Positions 24,546 through 33,853 of a stretch of 64,000 nt of DNA are shown here, piece by piece (position 1 is the stretch's first letter; each line of letters starts with the position of its first letter). Origin of the DNA: Dysgonomonas gadei ATCC BAA-286. Lineage in GTDB: Bacteria; Bacteroidota; Bacteroidia; Bacteroidales; Dysgonomonadaceae. The stretch covers positions 11,678 to 75,677 of the forward strand of contig NZ_GL891995.1 of assembly GCF_000213555.1 (NCBI RefSeq). The letters run 5' to 3'. Position numbers and translations under genes: made by a program. Under the pieces are notes generated by a model. That model searched no databases. It saw only the letters and a program-made list of their open reading frames with translations, and had not been told where the DNA came from.

Positions 24546-26377
24546 AATCTAATCTATCGAAGAAGTTTTTAGCAGGTCTAATAATGCTTACATCCGCTGT
24601 TTTTGCTATTGCCCAGGATAAACAATACTCACTGAATGAAGATAAGTCAAAGGTTTCATTGATTGTCGATCTAAAGCAGACCAAATACACTGTTGCCGAC
24701 ATCCAATACAATAAACGGGGGACCGCGCTATTAGAAGCCAAAGTGTATACACTCGGTATCAATATGGATACTATCGGCTCCTGGTCGGCCTTATCGAACA
24801 AAAATAAAATTTGGAAGTTGAACATAGATGTACCTCAGGCAACAGGATTCTTTGTCCGGTTCGATGATTTTTATTTACCCGAAGGGGCTAAGCTATATGT
24901 TTACAATAAAGATAACACGAGCGATGCTGTTGTGTATATCCATAGTGATAATCCTTCCGGTGGAGCGTATTCTATAGAAAATTTAAAAGGTGATAATGTG
25001 GTACTGGAATATGTTGTTTCGGACAAAGTGACCGAACTTCCCCGTATACTTTTATCCGATGTTGGGTATAAATATACAAATGGAAATGGCGAGCATTCCG
25101 ATTTCAATACATCTGCTTCATGTATGATTAATGTAAATTGCCCTGATGCTGAAAATTGGCAATACCAAAAGAAAGGAGTGGTACTATTGAGAATGACAAA
25201 AAGCGATAATAAAACTTACTTGTGTTCGGGTTCTCTTATTAATAATACAAACAATGATAAGACTCCATATTTACTTACGGCCGACCATTGTTTCGAAAAT
25301 ATGAGTGTAGCTCAAATTCCTGACAATACATCATTTATCTTTGAATATGAATATCCTACCTGCCAAATGGAAACAGGGGCGCAGGCTCCGAAATATAAAT
25401 ACCACAAAGGTTCGGAAGTTATGGTAATAAATCCGATAAGCGGCGGTAGTGATGGGGCGTTGCTCAAACTCTCAGAGAGTATTCCTGACGATTGGGATGT
25501 ATATTTTAACGGATGGAACAGGGAGAATAAAGCAACTAGCAGTGGAGCTGTGATCCACCATCCGATGGGAGATGTTAAGAAAATATCATTTTATGAAAAA
25601 GAACCTGTATCCGGCAGATGGAACTCAAGTTCGCCATCCGGTACACATTGGGTCGTTACCTATTCGAAAGGGGCAACTCAGGGCGGTTCATCAGGTAGCC
25701 CTATTTTCAATTCGGCAGGGTTAATAATAGGCACACTGACAGGTGGTAACAATCAGCTTTGTAATCTGACCGAGCCTGATTATTATGGAAAATTGTGGTA
25801 CCATTGGGATCAATATCCGGATGCGAGCAGGCATATGAGCAAATATTTAGACCCTGCCAACTCCGGTGTAACGAAACTGGCCGGGCTGAATAATAATGAT
25901 GATATAGAAAAGAATATTGTTTTAGATAATAACGATTTATCCATTATCTTGAATACAAATTCAGAGGTTACAATTCTTGATGGTAATGGTGATTATACAG
26001 TTTCATCATCGGATAATAAAATTGTAGCAGCAGAAATAAATGATAACAAGATCACGATAAAGGCTCTTAAGTATGGGGCGGCAATCATTGAGGTTAGAGA
26101 TAAAAAAAGTAAAATGGCTGCAATAAAAGTTCAGGTGGTCAGCACAGTGAAATATGCTATTACAGGGACAAAAACACTTACAGTAACACTTAACAAGGAA
26201 GACGATTCTATCAAGCGGGTTCGAATAATCAATCTGAACGGCGATACGGTCATTGATAAAAAAGGCCTTGATGTAAAAGAACAGGTAATAGATATGAGTA
26301 TTTTACCAAGGGATACATATATCATACAAACTATGACAAAGAACGGGGCAAAGAAAGCGGAGAAAATAACATGGTAA
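24542..26377 (+). CDS. secreted trypsin-like serine protease with T9SS C-terminal sorting domain
   Basis: An exported protease of 611 residues. A signal peptide covers about 1-24 (ending FAIAQ), then a beta-rich prodomain (about 30-190), then a chymotrypsin-fold domain (about 195-430). The triad is His in LLTADHCF, Asp in GGSDGALLKL and Ser in QGGSSGSPIF, as in lysyl endopeptidase-like enzymes. A beta domain and a C-terminal ~75-residue domain (ITGTKTLTV ... VIDMSILPRDTYIIQ) follow, ending in the lysine-rich tail typical of type IX secretion substrates. It would be exported by the T9SS and attached or released at the surface. It overlaps aroK by 4 bp and radA by 7 bp. Confidence 0.88.
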   Translation: MKSNLSKKFLAGLIMLTSAVFAIAQDKQYSLNEDKSKVSLIVDLKQTKYTVADIQYNKRGTALLEAKVYTLGINMDTIGSWSALSNKNKIWKLNIDVPQATGFFVRFDDFYLPEGAKLYVYNKDNTSDAVVYIHSDNPSGGAYSIENLKGDNVVLEYVVSDKVTELPRILLSDVGYKYTNGNGEHSDFNTSASCMINVNCPDAENWQYQKKGVVLLRMTKSDNKTYLCSGSLINNTNNDKTPYLLTADHCFENMSVAQIPDNTSFIFEYEYPTCQMETGAQAPKYKYHKGSEVMVINPISGGSDGALLKLSESIPDDWDVYFNGWNRENKATSSGAVIHHPMGDVKKISFYEKEPVSGRWNSSSPSGTHWVVTYSKGATQGGSSGSPIFNSAGLIIGTLTGGNNQLCNLTEPDYYGKLWYHWDQYPDASRHMSKYLDPANSGVTKLAGLNNNDDIEKNIVLDNNDLSIILNTNSEVTILDGNGDYTVSSSDNKIVAAEINDNKITIKALKYGAAIIEVRDKKSKMAAIKVQVVSTVKYAITGTKTLTVTLNKEDDSIKRVRIINLNGDTVIDKKGLDVKEQVIDMSILPRDTYIIQTMTKNGAKKAEKITW

Positions 26378-27738
26378 AAACAAAATCAGTATATGTTTGC
26401 AGCAATTGTGGAAACGATTCACCCAAATGGCTGGGTAAATGTCCTGTATGCGGTGAATGGAATACATATGTAGAAGAAATAATAAGTAAAGAAAAATCAA
26501 CGGCTAAAAGCGGTTTGCATATATTCGACACCACGAAAGCAAAACCTTTGCTCCTGAAAGATGTACAGACAGGTGAAGAGCCGCGCATCGACTTGCACGA
26601 CGGAGAGCTCAACCGAGTGCTGGGAGGAGGGCTTGTTCCAGGCTCTCTTGTATTGATAGGAGGGGAGCCCGGTATCGGTAAGTCTACTTTGATATTGCAG
26701 ACTGTATTAGGTCTGAACGGAATAAAGACGTTATATATATCGGGAGAAGAGAGCGCACGCCAGTTGAAACTACGTGCCGACCGTATCAATTCTAACAGTG
26801 AAAATTGTTTTATAGTCTGCGAAACTAATCTGGAACATATATTCGTGCATATACAGAATCTGAATCCCGAATTTGTCATTATCGATTCCATTCAGACGGT
26901 TTTTACCGATGCAGTGGAATCTTCACCGGGTAGCGTATCGCAAGTGCGCGAATGCTCTGCCGCAATACTCAAGTTTGCGAAAGAAACAAATACACCTGTT
27001 GTACTGATAGGACACATCAATAAAGAAGGTAGTATAGCCGGGCCAAAGGTATTGGAGCATATAGTGGATACAGTACTCCAGTTCGAGGGCGATCAGCACT
27101 ATATGTACCGTATCCTGCGCAGTATTAAAAACCGTTTTGGTAGTACTGCAGAGCTAGGTATTTACGAGATGCGTCAAAATGGATTACGTGAAGTCAGCAA
27201 TCCTTCAGAGTTGTTATTAACTCAAAATCATGAAGGATTGAGCGGTGTATCCATTTCTGCCTCTATCGAAGGTATCCGCCCCTTCTTAATCGAAACGCAG
27301 GCATTGGTCAGCACGGCTGCATACGGTACGCCGCAACGTTCGGCCACCGGGTTTGATCTTCGTCGGATGAATATGCTTCTTGCAGTGTTGGAAAAACGGG
27401 CGGGTTTCAAACTTATCCAAAAAGATGTTTTCCTGAATATTGCGGGAGGATTGAAAGTAAACGATCCCGGCATGGACTTATCCGTTATCAGTGCCGTATT
27501 ATCGTCCAGTCTCGATATTTCTATAGAGAAACATGTTTGTATGACGGGTGAAGTCGGTCTGTCCGGAGAAATCCGTCCGGTAAATCGTATCGAACAACGT
27601 ATCCTGGAAGCCGAAAAACTCGGGTTCTCAAAAATACTTGTGCCACAGAATAATTTGAAAGGATTTACATCGAAAGTCAATATCGAAATCATTCAGGTGA
27701 GAAAGGTAGAAGAGGCTTTCAGGCAGCTTTTCGGTTAG
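26371..27738 (+). CDS. radA: DNA repair protein RadA
   Basis: A RecA-related helicase/branch-migration protein acting in homologous recombination. At 455 residues it is of usual length. The N-terminal zinc finger is C10-x2-C13 ... C24-x2-C27, Walker A is GGEPGIGKST (97-106), the diagnostic RadA motif KNRFG is present near residue 250, and a Lon-protease-like C-terminal domain follows. The first codons overlap the end of the protease gene by 7 bp, so it is probably translated from the same message. Confidence 0.97.
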   Translation: MVKTKSVYVCSNCGNDSPKWLGKCPVCGEWNTYVEEIISKEKSTAKSGLHIFDTTKAKPLLLKDVQTGEEPRIDLHDGELNRVLGGGLVPGSLVLIGGEPGIGKSTLILQTVLGLNGIKTLYISGEESARQLKLRADRINSNSENCFIVCETNLEHIFVHIQNLNPEFVIIDSIQTVFTDAVESSPGSVSQVRECSAAILKFAKETNTPVVLIGHINKEGSIAGPKVLEHIVDTVLQFEGDQHYMYRILRSIKNRFGSTAELGIYEMRQNGLREVSNPSELLLTQNHEGLSGVSISASIEGIRPFLIETQALVSTAAYGTPQRSATGFDLRRMNMLLAVLEKRAGFKLIQKDVFLNIAGGLKVNDPGMDLSVISAVLSSSLDISIEKHVCMTGEVGLSGEIRPVNRIEQRILEAEKLGFSKILVPQNNLKGFTSKVNIEIIQVRKVEEAFRQLFG

Positions 27739-27782
27739 TAGCAGGTCGTTTTTTTGTTGCTTAAATATTACTTACGGCGAAA

Positions 27783-28958
27783 ATGGGAAATAGTATTATA
27801 CGAGGTTTCATTGCTTTTATACTAATTGGCATTACTCTGTTTTTAGGATTTTGGATGATGCTTGTAGCAGCGTTTAGTGTAAGTAAAGGTTTTTATGTGC
27901 CTTTAGTTCTTATCGTTACACTGTTACTTGTTGTTTGGATAATTATAGCATTATTTCGGTTACTCAAATCAAAAATTATATGGTTTAGCCTTTTAGGAAT
28001 AGTCTTAGTCTGTGCCGTGTCTATCTCTGTATATGAGGGGTACAGGAGCTATATCAAAAGTATCCCGACAGTCGATGATCAAGGTGTAAACTTATATGAT
28101 TACCAGCCTTTTTCGGATGGAAGTAAAGTGGCAAAATTAAGCGAACAGTCTGCTTTCTTGTTTACGGATAGCCTGCCTGTGCTGGATGGAGCTACGGCTT
28201 TGTATCCAGTTTATGCAGCTTTTGCTCAGGCGACTTATCCTCGGGGTGAATATAACCCTTACAATAGTATTGTGTCTAGTCATACTACACCCGAAGCATA
28301 TGATAATCTACTCAGTGGGGTGGCTGATATTATCTTTTGTGCCGCACCATCAAGGTCACAGGTCGAAAAGGCTGCTGCCCTAGGCATAGAATACAGTATG
28401 ACGCCAATAGGTAAGGAAGCATTTGTTTTTTTTGTGAATGCTAAAAATCCCGTATCGGAATTGACAATCGAACAAATTCAGGATGTTTATTCGGGAAAAA
28501 AAACAAACTGGAATGAACTGGGAGGAAAAGATGAAGAGATAAAAGCCTTTCAGCGCCCGGTAAACAGTGGCAGTCAGACCATGTTGGAAAAAATAATGGA
28601 AGATAAAGAATTAATGAGCCCGCCGACAAATGATATTGCGGGAGGTATGGGGGAAATTATTGATCGTACAGCTGAGTATAAGAACTTTAATAATGCGATA
28701 GGATATACATTCCTTTTCTTTGCTACAGAGATGATAGGGAATAATCAAATTAAACTGATAAAGGTAAACGGAGTGTACCCGGACAAAAATACGATAGAAA
28801 ACAATACATATCCTTTTACCGGTGATTTTTATGCTATAACAACAGGCGCAAATAACAAAAATGTAACTAACTTTGTAAACTGGATTTTATCAGAACAAGG
28901 ACAATATCTAATAGAAAAAACAGGATATACACCTATAAACAAAGCGACAGAACAGTGA
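27783..28958 (+). CDS. membrane-anchored PstS-like phosphate-binding protein
   Basis: A 391-residue protein with three N-terminal membrane helices (about 5-30, 36-58, 64-86) followed by a periplasmic substrate-binding domain (about 110-388). The PstS features are VLDGATALYPVYAAF, IGKEAFVFFVNAKNP, EQIQDVYSGKKTNWNELGG and RPVNSGSQTMLEKIM. Family members normally have only a signal peptide, so the multi-helix anchor is unusual, and no pstCAB genes lie nearby. It may sense or buffer phosphate rather than feed a transporter. Overlaps the next gene by 4 bp. Confidence 0.8.
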   Translation: MGNSIIRGFIAFILIGITLFLGFWMMLVAAFSVSKGFYVPLVLIVTLLLVVWIIIALFRLLKSKIIWFSLLGIVLVCAVSISVYEGYRSYIKSIPTVDDQGVNLYDYQPFSDGSKVAKLSEQSAFLFTDSLPVLDGATALYPVYAAFAQATYPRGEYNPYNSIVSSHTTPEAYDNLLSGVADIIFCAAPSRSQVEKAAALGIEYSMTPIGKEAFVFFVNAKNPVSELTIEQIQDVYSGKKTNWNELGGKDEEIKAFQRPVNSGSQTMLEKIMEDKELMSPPTNDIAGGMGEIIDRTAEYKNFNNAIGYTFLFFATEMIGNNQIKLIKVNGVYPDKNTIENNTYPFTGDFYAITTGANNKNVTNFVNWILSEQGQYLIEKTGYTPINKATEQ

Positions 28959-29587
28959 GAACTCCCATAGATATCGAAAAATGGAACAGGAAGGAACATT
29001 TCAATTTCTTCAAAACGTTTGATGATCCTTTTTTCGGCATGACGGCAAATGTAGATTTTACCCCTGTTTATAACTATAGCAAAGATAAGAAGTCCTCATT
29101 TTTTCTTCATTCGTTACACAAGATTATGCAGACAGTGAATGCCATAGACGTATTCCGCTTCAGGATAGAAGGTGATGATGTCGTTTCATACGATACTGTA
29201 CATTCTGCGCCCACAGTCGGACGTGATGACGGTACATTTAGTTTTTCTTTTTTTGACTATTACCCGGATCTGAAAGATTTTGAAGAAAATGCCCTGCAAA
29301 TCATAGCTAAAGTAAAACAATCATCCGGATTGGGATTAGACGAAAACTCTGAACGTACTGATGTTGTACATTATTCATCTGTACCCTGGATACGTTTTAC
29401 GGATATGAAACATGCTGTGTCGTTTGGTAATAATGGTGCTATACCTAAAATATCGACAGGTAAATTTTTCACAGAAGAACAAAAAATACTTTTACCTGTT
29501 TCTATAACTGTAAACCATGCTATAATGGATGGATTGCATGTCGCACAATTTCTGGATAAATTACACGATAGCATCCATTCACATTAA
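28955..29587 (+). CDS. chloramphenicol acetyltransferase (CAT)-family acyltransferase
   Basis: A 210-residue enzyme of the trimeric CAT family. The catalytic motif is NHAIMDG (187-193), with H188 as base; classical CAT enzymes have HHAVCDG, so the first histidine is replaced by asparagine. The start is the GTG overlapping the previous stop (GTGA), a coupled arrangement. Chloramphenicol resistance is possible, but many chromosomal Bacteroidetes paralogues have other or unknown acceptors. The link with the PstS-like protein is unexplained. Confidence 0.85.
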   Translation: MRTPIDIEKWNRKEHFNFFKTFDDPFFGMTANVDFTPVYNYSKDKKSSFFLHSLHKIMQTVNAIDVFRFRIEGDDVVSYDTVHSAPTVGRDDGTFSFSFFDYYPDLKDFEENALQIIAKVKQSSGLGLDENSERTDVVHYSSVPWIRFTDMKHAVSFGNNGAIPKISTGKFFTEEQKILLPVSITVNHAIMDGLHVAQFLDKLHDSIHSH

Positions 29588-29601
29588 ATATAATCAGGAT
29601 A

Positions 29602-30894
29602 ATGACCTATCAGGAGACCATAGAATATTTATATAATCAATTACCCGTATATCAAAAAATAGGAGGAAGTGCTTATAAAGAAGGATTGGACAACAGCCTT
29701 GCCCTCGATACATACTTCGCTCATCCTCACACTAAATATAAAACAATCCATATAGCCGGAACGAATGGTAAAGGTTCTACTTCGCATTTGCTGGCGGCGA
29801 TATTGCAGGAAGCCGGATATAAGGTAGGATTGTACACTTCGCCGCATTTGGTAGACTTCAGGGAACGTATACGTGTTAATGGGGAAAAAATATCGCAACA
29901 GTATGTAGTCGACTTTGTAGATAAGCATCGTGAATATTTCGAACCGATAGAGCCTTCGTTTTTTGAACTGACAATGATGATGTCATTTCTCTACTTTGCA
30001 GATATGCACGTAGATGTTGCCATCATAGAAGTGGGACTCGGGGGCAGGCTCGATAGTACGAATATTATAACGCCTGACCTGAGCGTAATAACAAATATCA
30101 GTTTCGACCACATGCAGTTCCTTGGCAATACACTGGAAAAGATTGCCACCGAAAAAGCCGGTATTATAAAGAAAAATATACCTGTAATTATAGGGGAAGC
30201 AGAAGGTGAGGTGAAAAATGTATTTACTGATACAGCCGAAAGGGTAGGAGCTCCCATTCTTTTTGCTGAAGACGAACATATCATACAATCGAGCCTGAAA
30301 ACTGCAAGCGGCTGGCTTTTCGATACGAAATATTATCTGCACCTGAAGGGCGAACTATCTGGCTATGCGCAAATAAAGAATGCAGCTACAGTATTATGCG
30401 CTGTCAAGGAATTACAGAAAATAGGATATACTATTCCATCCAAAGCTGTTTATAACGGGTTTGCATATGTAACCAAACTGACCGGGCTGATGGGACGCTG
30501 GCAGATATTACAGGAGTTGCATCCCAAGATCGTGTGCGATACGGGACATAATGTTGCAGGAATAAAATATATAGCCGATCAACTGGCAAATGAAAAATAT
30601 GATACATTGCATATTGTGCTGGGAATGGTAAATGACAAGGATATTGCATCCGTGCTCGAACTATTGCCACGTAAAGCCATTTATTATTTCACCAAAGCGT
30701 CAGTCCCACGTGCCATGAATGAGCGGGAGTTGCAAATGATGGCTCAGAAAAAGGGACTTATGGGATATTCGTACCCTACTGTGGCGGAAGCTGTACGTGC
30801 GGCAAAAGATTGGGCGGCATCAAATGATTTTGTATTTATCGGTGGCAGTAATTTTGTAGTGGCCGATGCATTGAATGCTTTCGGGTATAAATAG
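29602..30894 (+). CDS. folC: bifunctional dihydrofolate synthase / folylpolyglutamate synthase
   Basis: Mur-ligase-type enzyme that adds glutamate to dihydropteroate and to folates. At 430 residues the length is typical. The P-loop is GTNGKGST (53-60), followed by TSPHLVDFRERIRVNG, the magnesium region VGLGGRLDSTNI and C-terminal domain motif DTGHNVAGIKYIADQL, which in folate enzymes replaces the usual DGAHN. It is transcribed together with the CAT-like gene 14 bp upstream. The following 455 bp contain no gene. Confidence 0.95.
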   Translation: MTYQETIEYLYNQLPVYQKIGGSAYKEGLDNSLALDTYFAHPHTKYKTIHIAGTNGKGSTSHLLAAILQEAGYKVGLYTSPHLVDFRERIRVNGEKISQQYVVDFVDKHREYFEPIEPSFFELTMMMSFLYFADMHVDVAIIEVGLGGRLDSTNIITPDLSVITNISFDHMQFLGNTLEKIATEKAGIIKKNIPVIIGEAEGEVKNVFTDTAERVGAPILFAEDEHIIQSSLKTASGWLFDTKYYLHLKGELSGYAQIKNAATVLCAVKELQKIGYTIPSKAVYNGFAYVTKLTGLMGRWQILQELHPKIVCDTGHNVAGIKYIADQLANEKYDTLHIVLGMVNDKDIASVLELLPRKAIYYFTKASVPRAMNERELQMMAQKKGLMGYSYPTVAEAVRAAKDWAASNDFVFIGGSNFVVADALNAFGYK

Positions 30895-31069
30895 AATAGT
30901 TGCGAGTGATTCCATAGGAACAAAGAATTTGCCCTGATTAATGGGTGAATGTTTTTTGTCCCTACAGACCCGGAAACTGTTGCTTTTTTAATATTATTTT
31001 ATCTATATGGTGCAGATAACAAGCGTGTTGTCGATAGAAAAGTAACAGTGTGAAATATTTCGAAAGGTT

Positions 31070-31240
31070 GTTACCTTTGTTACCTTTTGAAAAAGGTTAC
31101 AAGTAGACAAGATACAAGTTGTTGACTGAAAAAGCTGTAACCTTTGTTACTTTTTAACAAGTCGTAAGTTTTAAGTTATACGAGATACGAGTTGTTAACT
31201 GATAACTGGTATATGTGTTACCTTTGTTACTTTTTAACAA
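31070..31240 (+). repeat. three GTTAC repeats in the folC-cobT spacer
   Basis: Units at 31070-31090, 31136-31160 and 31216-31240 share GTTACCTTTGTTAC(C/T)TTTT; the last two are identical over CCTTTGTTACTTTTTAACAA. Read in frame each gives V-T-F-V-T-F and a stop. Flanking strings such as GTTATACGAGATACGAG also recur at about 45.06 kb. A small CTGCC/GGCAG dyad lies at 31314-31333 just before cobT. No B12 riboswitch was recognised. Confidence 0.65.
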
Positions 31241-31349
31241 AATATATACTGATTATGAATGGTATAAAACTTTCGGATTGTGAATCTGGAGGGACGAAAG
31301 AGACTAATATAATCTGCCCGTTTCCACTGGCAGTATAAACTAACATAGA

Positions 31350-32387
31350 ATGCAACAATTTAACATCGAAAAACCAAACGACGAAGTTCGTTCGTATTTA
31401 CAGGAAAAAATTGATAACCTTACTAAACCAAAAGGTTCATTGGGAGTATTGGAGGACCTTGCCATGCAAATCGGTTGGGTGCAACAATCCCTCAATCCTA
31501 AACTGACGAATCCCTGCCATATTGTATTTGCAGGCGATCATGGTATAGCCGCCGAAGGCGTAAGCCCTTCACCACAGGAAGTAACATACCAGATGATACT
31601 TAATTTCTGGGCAGGAGGTGCGGGTATTAATTTTCTGGCCCGTCAGCATGGATTCAATCTTAAAGTGGTGGATTCCGGTGTTAATTTTGATTTCAAAGAT
31701 GGAGACCCTATCATAGATAAGAAAATACGGAAGAGTACACGTAATTATCTGCACGAAGCGGCCATGACATATGAAGAAATGGAGCTGGCTATACAACGTG
31801 GAGCAGAATGTGTACAGACATGCTACGATGAGGGTTGTAATGTTATTGGTTTTGGAGAGATGGGTATAACCAATACTTCGTCCTCTTCCCTATGGATGAC
31901 CTATCTTACAGGAATTCCGTTAGATCAGTGTATCGGCGCAGGATGTGACCATACAGGAAAGATCATCAGCCACAAATACAATGTGCTGAAACAATCGATG
32001 GAGAATTACAAAGGAGATGCTTCCGTAGAGGATATCATGCGCTACTTTGGTGGTTACGAAATGGTGATGACTGTGGGAGCTATGCTCAAAGCTGCCGAAC
32101 TGAAAATGATGGTTCTGGTCGATGGCTTCATTATGACTAATTGTATGCTTGTAGCATCTAAGTTAAACGCAAATGTATTGCATTATGCTATATTCGGTCA
32201 TCAGGGCGATGAAGCAGGCCACAAGCTGGTTCTGGACTACCTGAAAGCAAAATCTATACTGAATCTTGGCCTCAGATTGGGAGAGGGGACAGGCGCGTTA
32301 TGTGCTTATCCTATTGTGGCTTCTGCTCTGCATATGATAAATGAAATGCATTCTTTTAAGGAAATAAAAGTAACGAAGTATTTCTAA
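31350..32387 (+). CDS. cobT: nicotinate-nucleotide--dimethylbenzimidazole phosphoribosyltransferase
   Basis: Makes alpha-ribazole phosphate from dimethylbenzimidazole (or another lower base) and nicotinate mononucleotide for the cobalamin nucleotide loop. 345 residues, normal length. Conserved features are LTKPKGSLG near the N-terminus, FAGDHGIAAEGVSP, GEMGITNTSSSS and the catalytic glutamate E312 in GEGTGA. It opens a three-gene run with cobS and the phosphatase, with gaps of 3 and 41 bp. cobU/cobP, usually part of this set, is not in the window. Confidence 0.96.
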   Translation: MQQFNIEKPNDEVRSYLQEKIDNLTKPKGSLGVLEDLAMQIGWVQQSLNPKLTNPCHIVFAGDHGIAAEGVSPSPQEVTYQMILNFWAGGAGINFLARQHGFNLKVVDSGVNFDFKDGDPIIDKKIRKSTRNYLHEAAMTYEEMELAIQRGAECVQTCYDEGCNVIGFGEMGITNTSSSSLWMTYLTGIPLDQCIGAGCDHTGKIISHKYNVLKQSMENYKGDASVEDIMRYFGGYEMVMTVGAMLKAAELKMMVLVDGFIMTNCMLVASKLNANVLHYAIFGHQGDEAGHKLVLDYLKAKSILNLGLRLGEGTGALCAYPIVASALHMINEMHSFKEIKVTKYF

Positions 32388-32390
32388 CGG

Positions 32391-33152
32391 ATGAAAAATA
32401 TCGCTGCCTCCCTTGTTTTCTTTACCCGTTTACCATTTTGGCGGTTAAAGGCCTTTAATGTACCTGCTGTGTATTATAAGCAGGTAATCAATTATTGGCC
32501 TGTTGCCGGATGGCTTACGGCTGCTGTGATGGCAGGAGTACTTTGGGGTGCGGCGCAGATTCTGCCGTATCCGATTGCTGTTGTAGTGGCAATATTGAGT
32601 CGTTTGCTGGTCACAGGAGCATTGCACGAAGACGGATTAGCTGATTTCTTCGATGGATTTGGCGGTGGAAATACCCGTGAGCGAACGTTGGAGATAATGA
32701 AGGATTCGCACATCGGTACATATGGGGTTATCAGTCTGATATTTTATTTTTCATTCTTTTATTTGCTTCTGAGTAATCTTAGTTTGGAAATGGCTTGTCT
32801 GGTAGTGTTATCGGCAGATCCGTTATGTAAGTTTATAGCATCACTGATAACTTTGTTCCTGCCATATGCCCGGAATGAGGAAACAAGCAAATCGAAGGTT
32901 GTTTATAATAAAATGTCAGCCAGTACGGGTGTTATCTCTGTTGTATTCGGACTGCTTCCTTTTATTTTATTACTAAAAATTGACTTTTTGCCGGCTATAA
33001 TATTTCCTATCTTTGTTTTTGCCGGATTGATATTCCTGATGAAGAAGAAAATCGGGGGCTATACAGGTGACTGTTGTGGCGCTACATTTCTGATGTGTGA
33101 ATTGTCTTTTTATCTGGGAGTTATGGTAATATTGAATTGTTTAGCTGTTTAA
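32391..33152 (+). CDS. cobS: adenosylcobinamide-GDP ribazoletransferase (cobalamin synthase)
   Basis: Integral inner-membrane enzyme joining adenosylcobinamide-GDP with alpha-ribazole (phosphate). 253 residues with six to seven hydrophobic segments. The metal/substrate motif is HEDGLADFFDGFGGG (79-93), and FFTRLPFW at the N-terminus is typical. It begins 3 bp after cobT, which supplies its substrate. Confidence 0.95.
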   Translation: MKNIAASLVFFTRLPFWRLKAFNVPAVYYKQVINYWPVAGWLTAAVMAGVLWGAAQILPYPIAVVVAILSRLLVTGALHEDGLADFFDGFGGGNTRERTLEIMKDSHIGTYGVISLIFYFSFFYLLLSNLSLEMACLVVLSADPLCKFIASLITLFLPYARNEETSKSKVVYNKMSASTGVISVVFGLLPFILLLKIDFLPAIIFPIFVFAGLIFLMKKKIGGYTGDCCGATFLMCELSFYLGVMVILNCLAV

Positions 33153-33193
33153 TAGGCTAAATATTCAAATTGGCTGATTTACTGATTGATTTT

Positions 33194-33712
33194 ATGAAAA
33201 TATATATTATACGACATACAGCAGTTGGTGTAAACGGAGTTTGTTACGGGCAAACTGACGTGCCACTGAAAGAAACTTTTGAAAGTGAGGCGGAAATAGT
33301 AAAACAAAACCTGAAAGACATAGCTTTCGATGCTGTATTTTCCAGCCCCTTGAGCCGGGCAAAAAAACTTGCCGAGTATTGCGGTTATGAAAATATACGA
33401 CTTAAAGACCGGTTAAAGGAATTGAATTTCGGCGAATGGGAAATGCAGGAGTGGGATAAGATAGACATGACCGAATGGGAGAAAGACTGGATAAATACTC
33501 CTGCACCCAACGGAGAATCTTTTGCACAAATGTATAAGCGTATAGCGTCTTTCCTTGACGAACTTAAAGGGCAGGATCATTCTACTGTGGCAGTTTTTGC
33601 TCATGGCGGGGTAATAAACTGCTTTAAAGTGTATTTCGGTAAAACAGATTTGGCCGGGGCCTTCGATGATTTGTCGGAGTATGGGCAGATATCGGAGTTT
33701 GAACTTATCTGA
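33194..33712 (+). CDS. cobC: alpha-ribazole phosphatase, histidine phosphatase family
   Basis: Removes the phosphate of alpha-ribazole-5'-phosphate or adenosylcobalamin-5'-phosphate. The catalytic RHT motif lies right at the N-terminus (IIRHTAVG), followed by CYGQTDVPL, SSPLSRAKKLAEYC and FAHGGVI with the second histidine. I chose the ATG at 33194 since MKIYIIRHT is the normal family start; a TTG at 33170 would add eight atypical residues. Position after cobT-cobS distinguishes it from other histidine phosphatases. Confidence 0.88.
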   Translation: MKIYIIRHTAVGVNGVCYGQTDVPLKETFESEAEIVKQNLKDIAFDAVFSSPLSRAKKLAEYCGYENIRLKDRLKELNFGEWEMQEWDKIDMTEWEKDWINTPAPNGESFAQMYKRIASFLDELKGQDHSTVAVFAHGGVINCFKVYFGKTDLAGAFDDLSEYGQISEFELI

Positions 33713-33853
33713 TTCAAATATAATATTATTTAAGTAAAGTTTTATGGTATTATATTATGATACATTTTTTATTTAAATATATCCTGTCCTATTTGTATAT
33801 AATAAATTATTTATATCTTTATGATATCATTTTAATATCAAAATATAGATAAT

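Noticed and set aside
31070..31240. CRISPR array
   Set aside because: Only three units with unequal spacing, variable repeat sequence, and no cas genes.
30895..31349. Cobalamin riboswitch before cobT
   Set aside because: No B12-box-like sequence or the expected multi-stem layout could be recognised; only a short CTGCC/GGCAG dyad.
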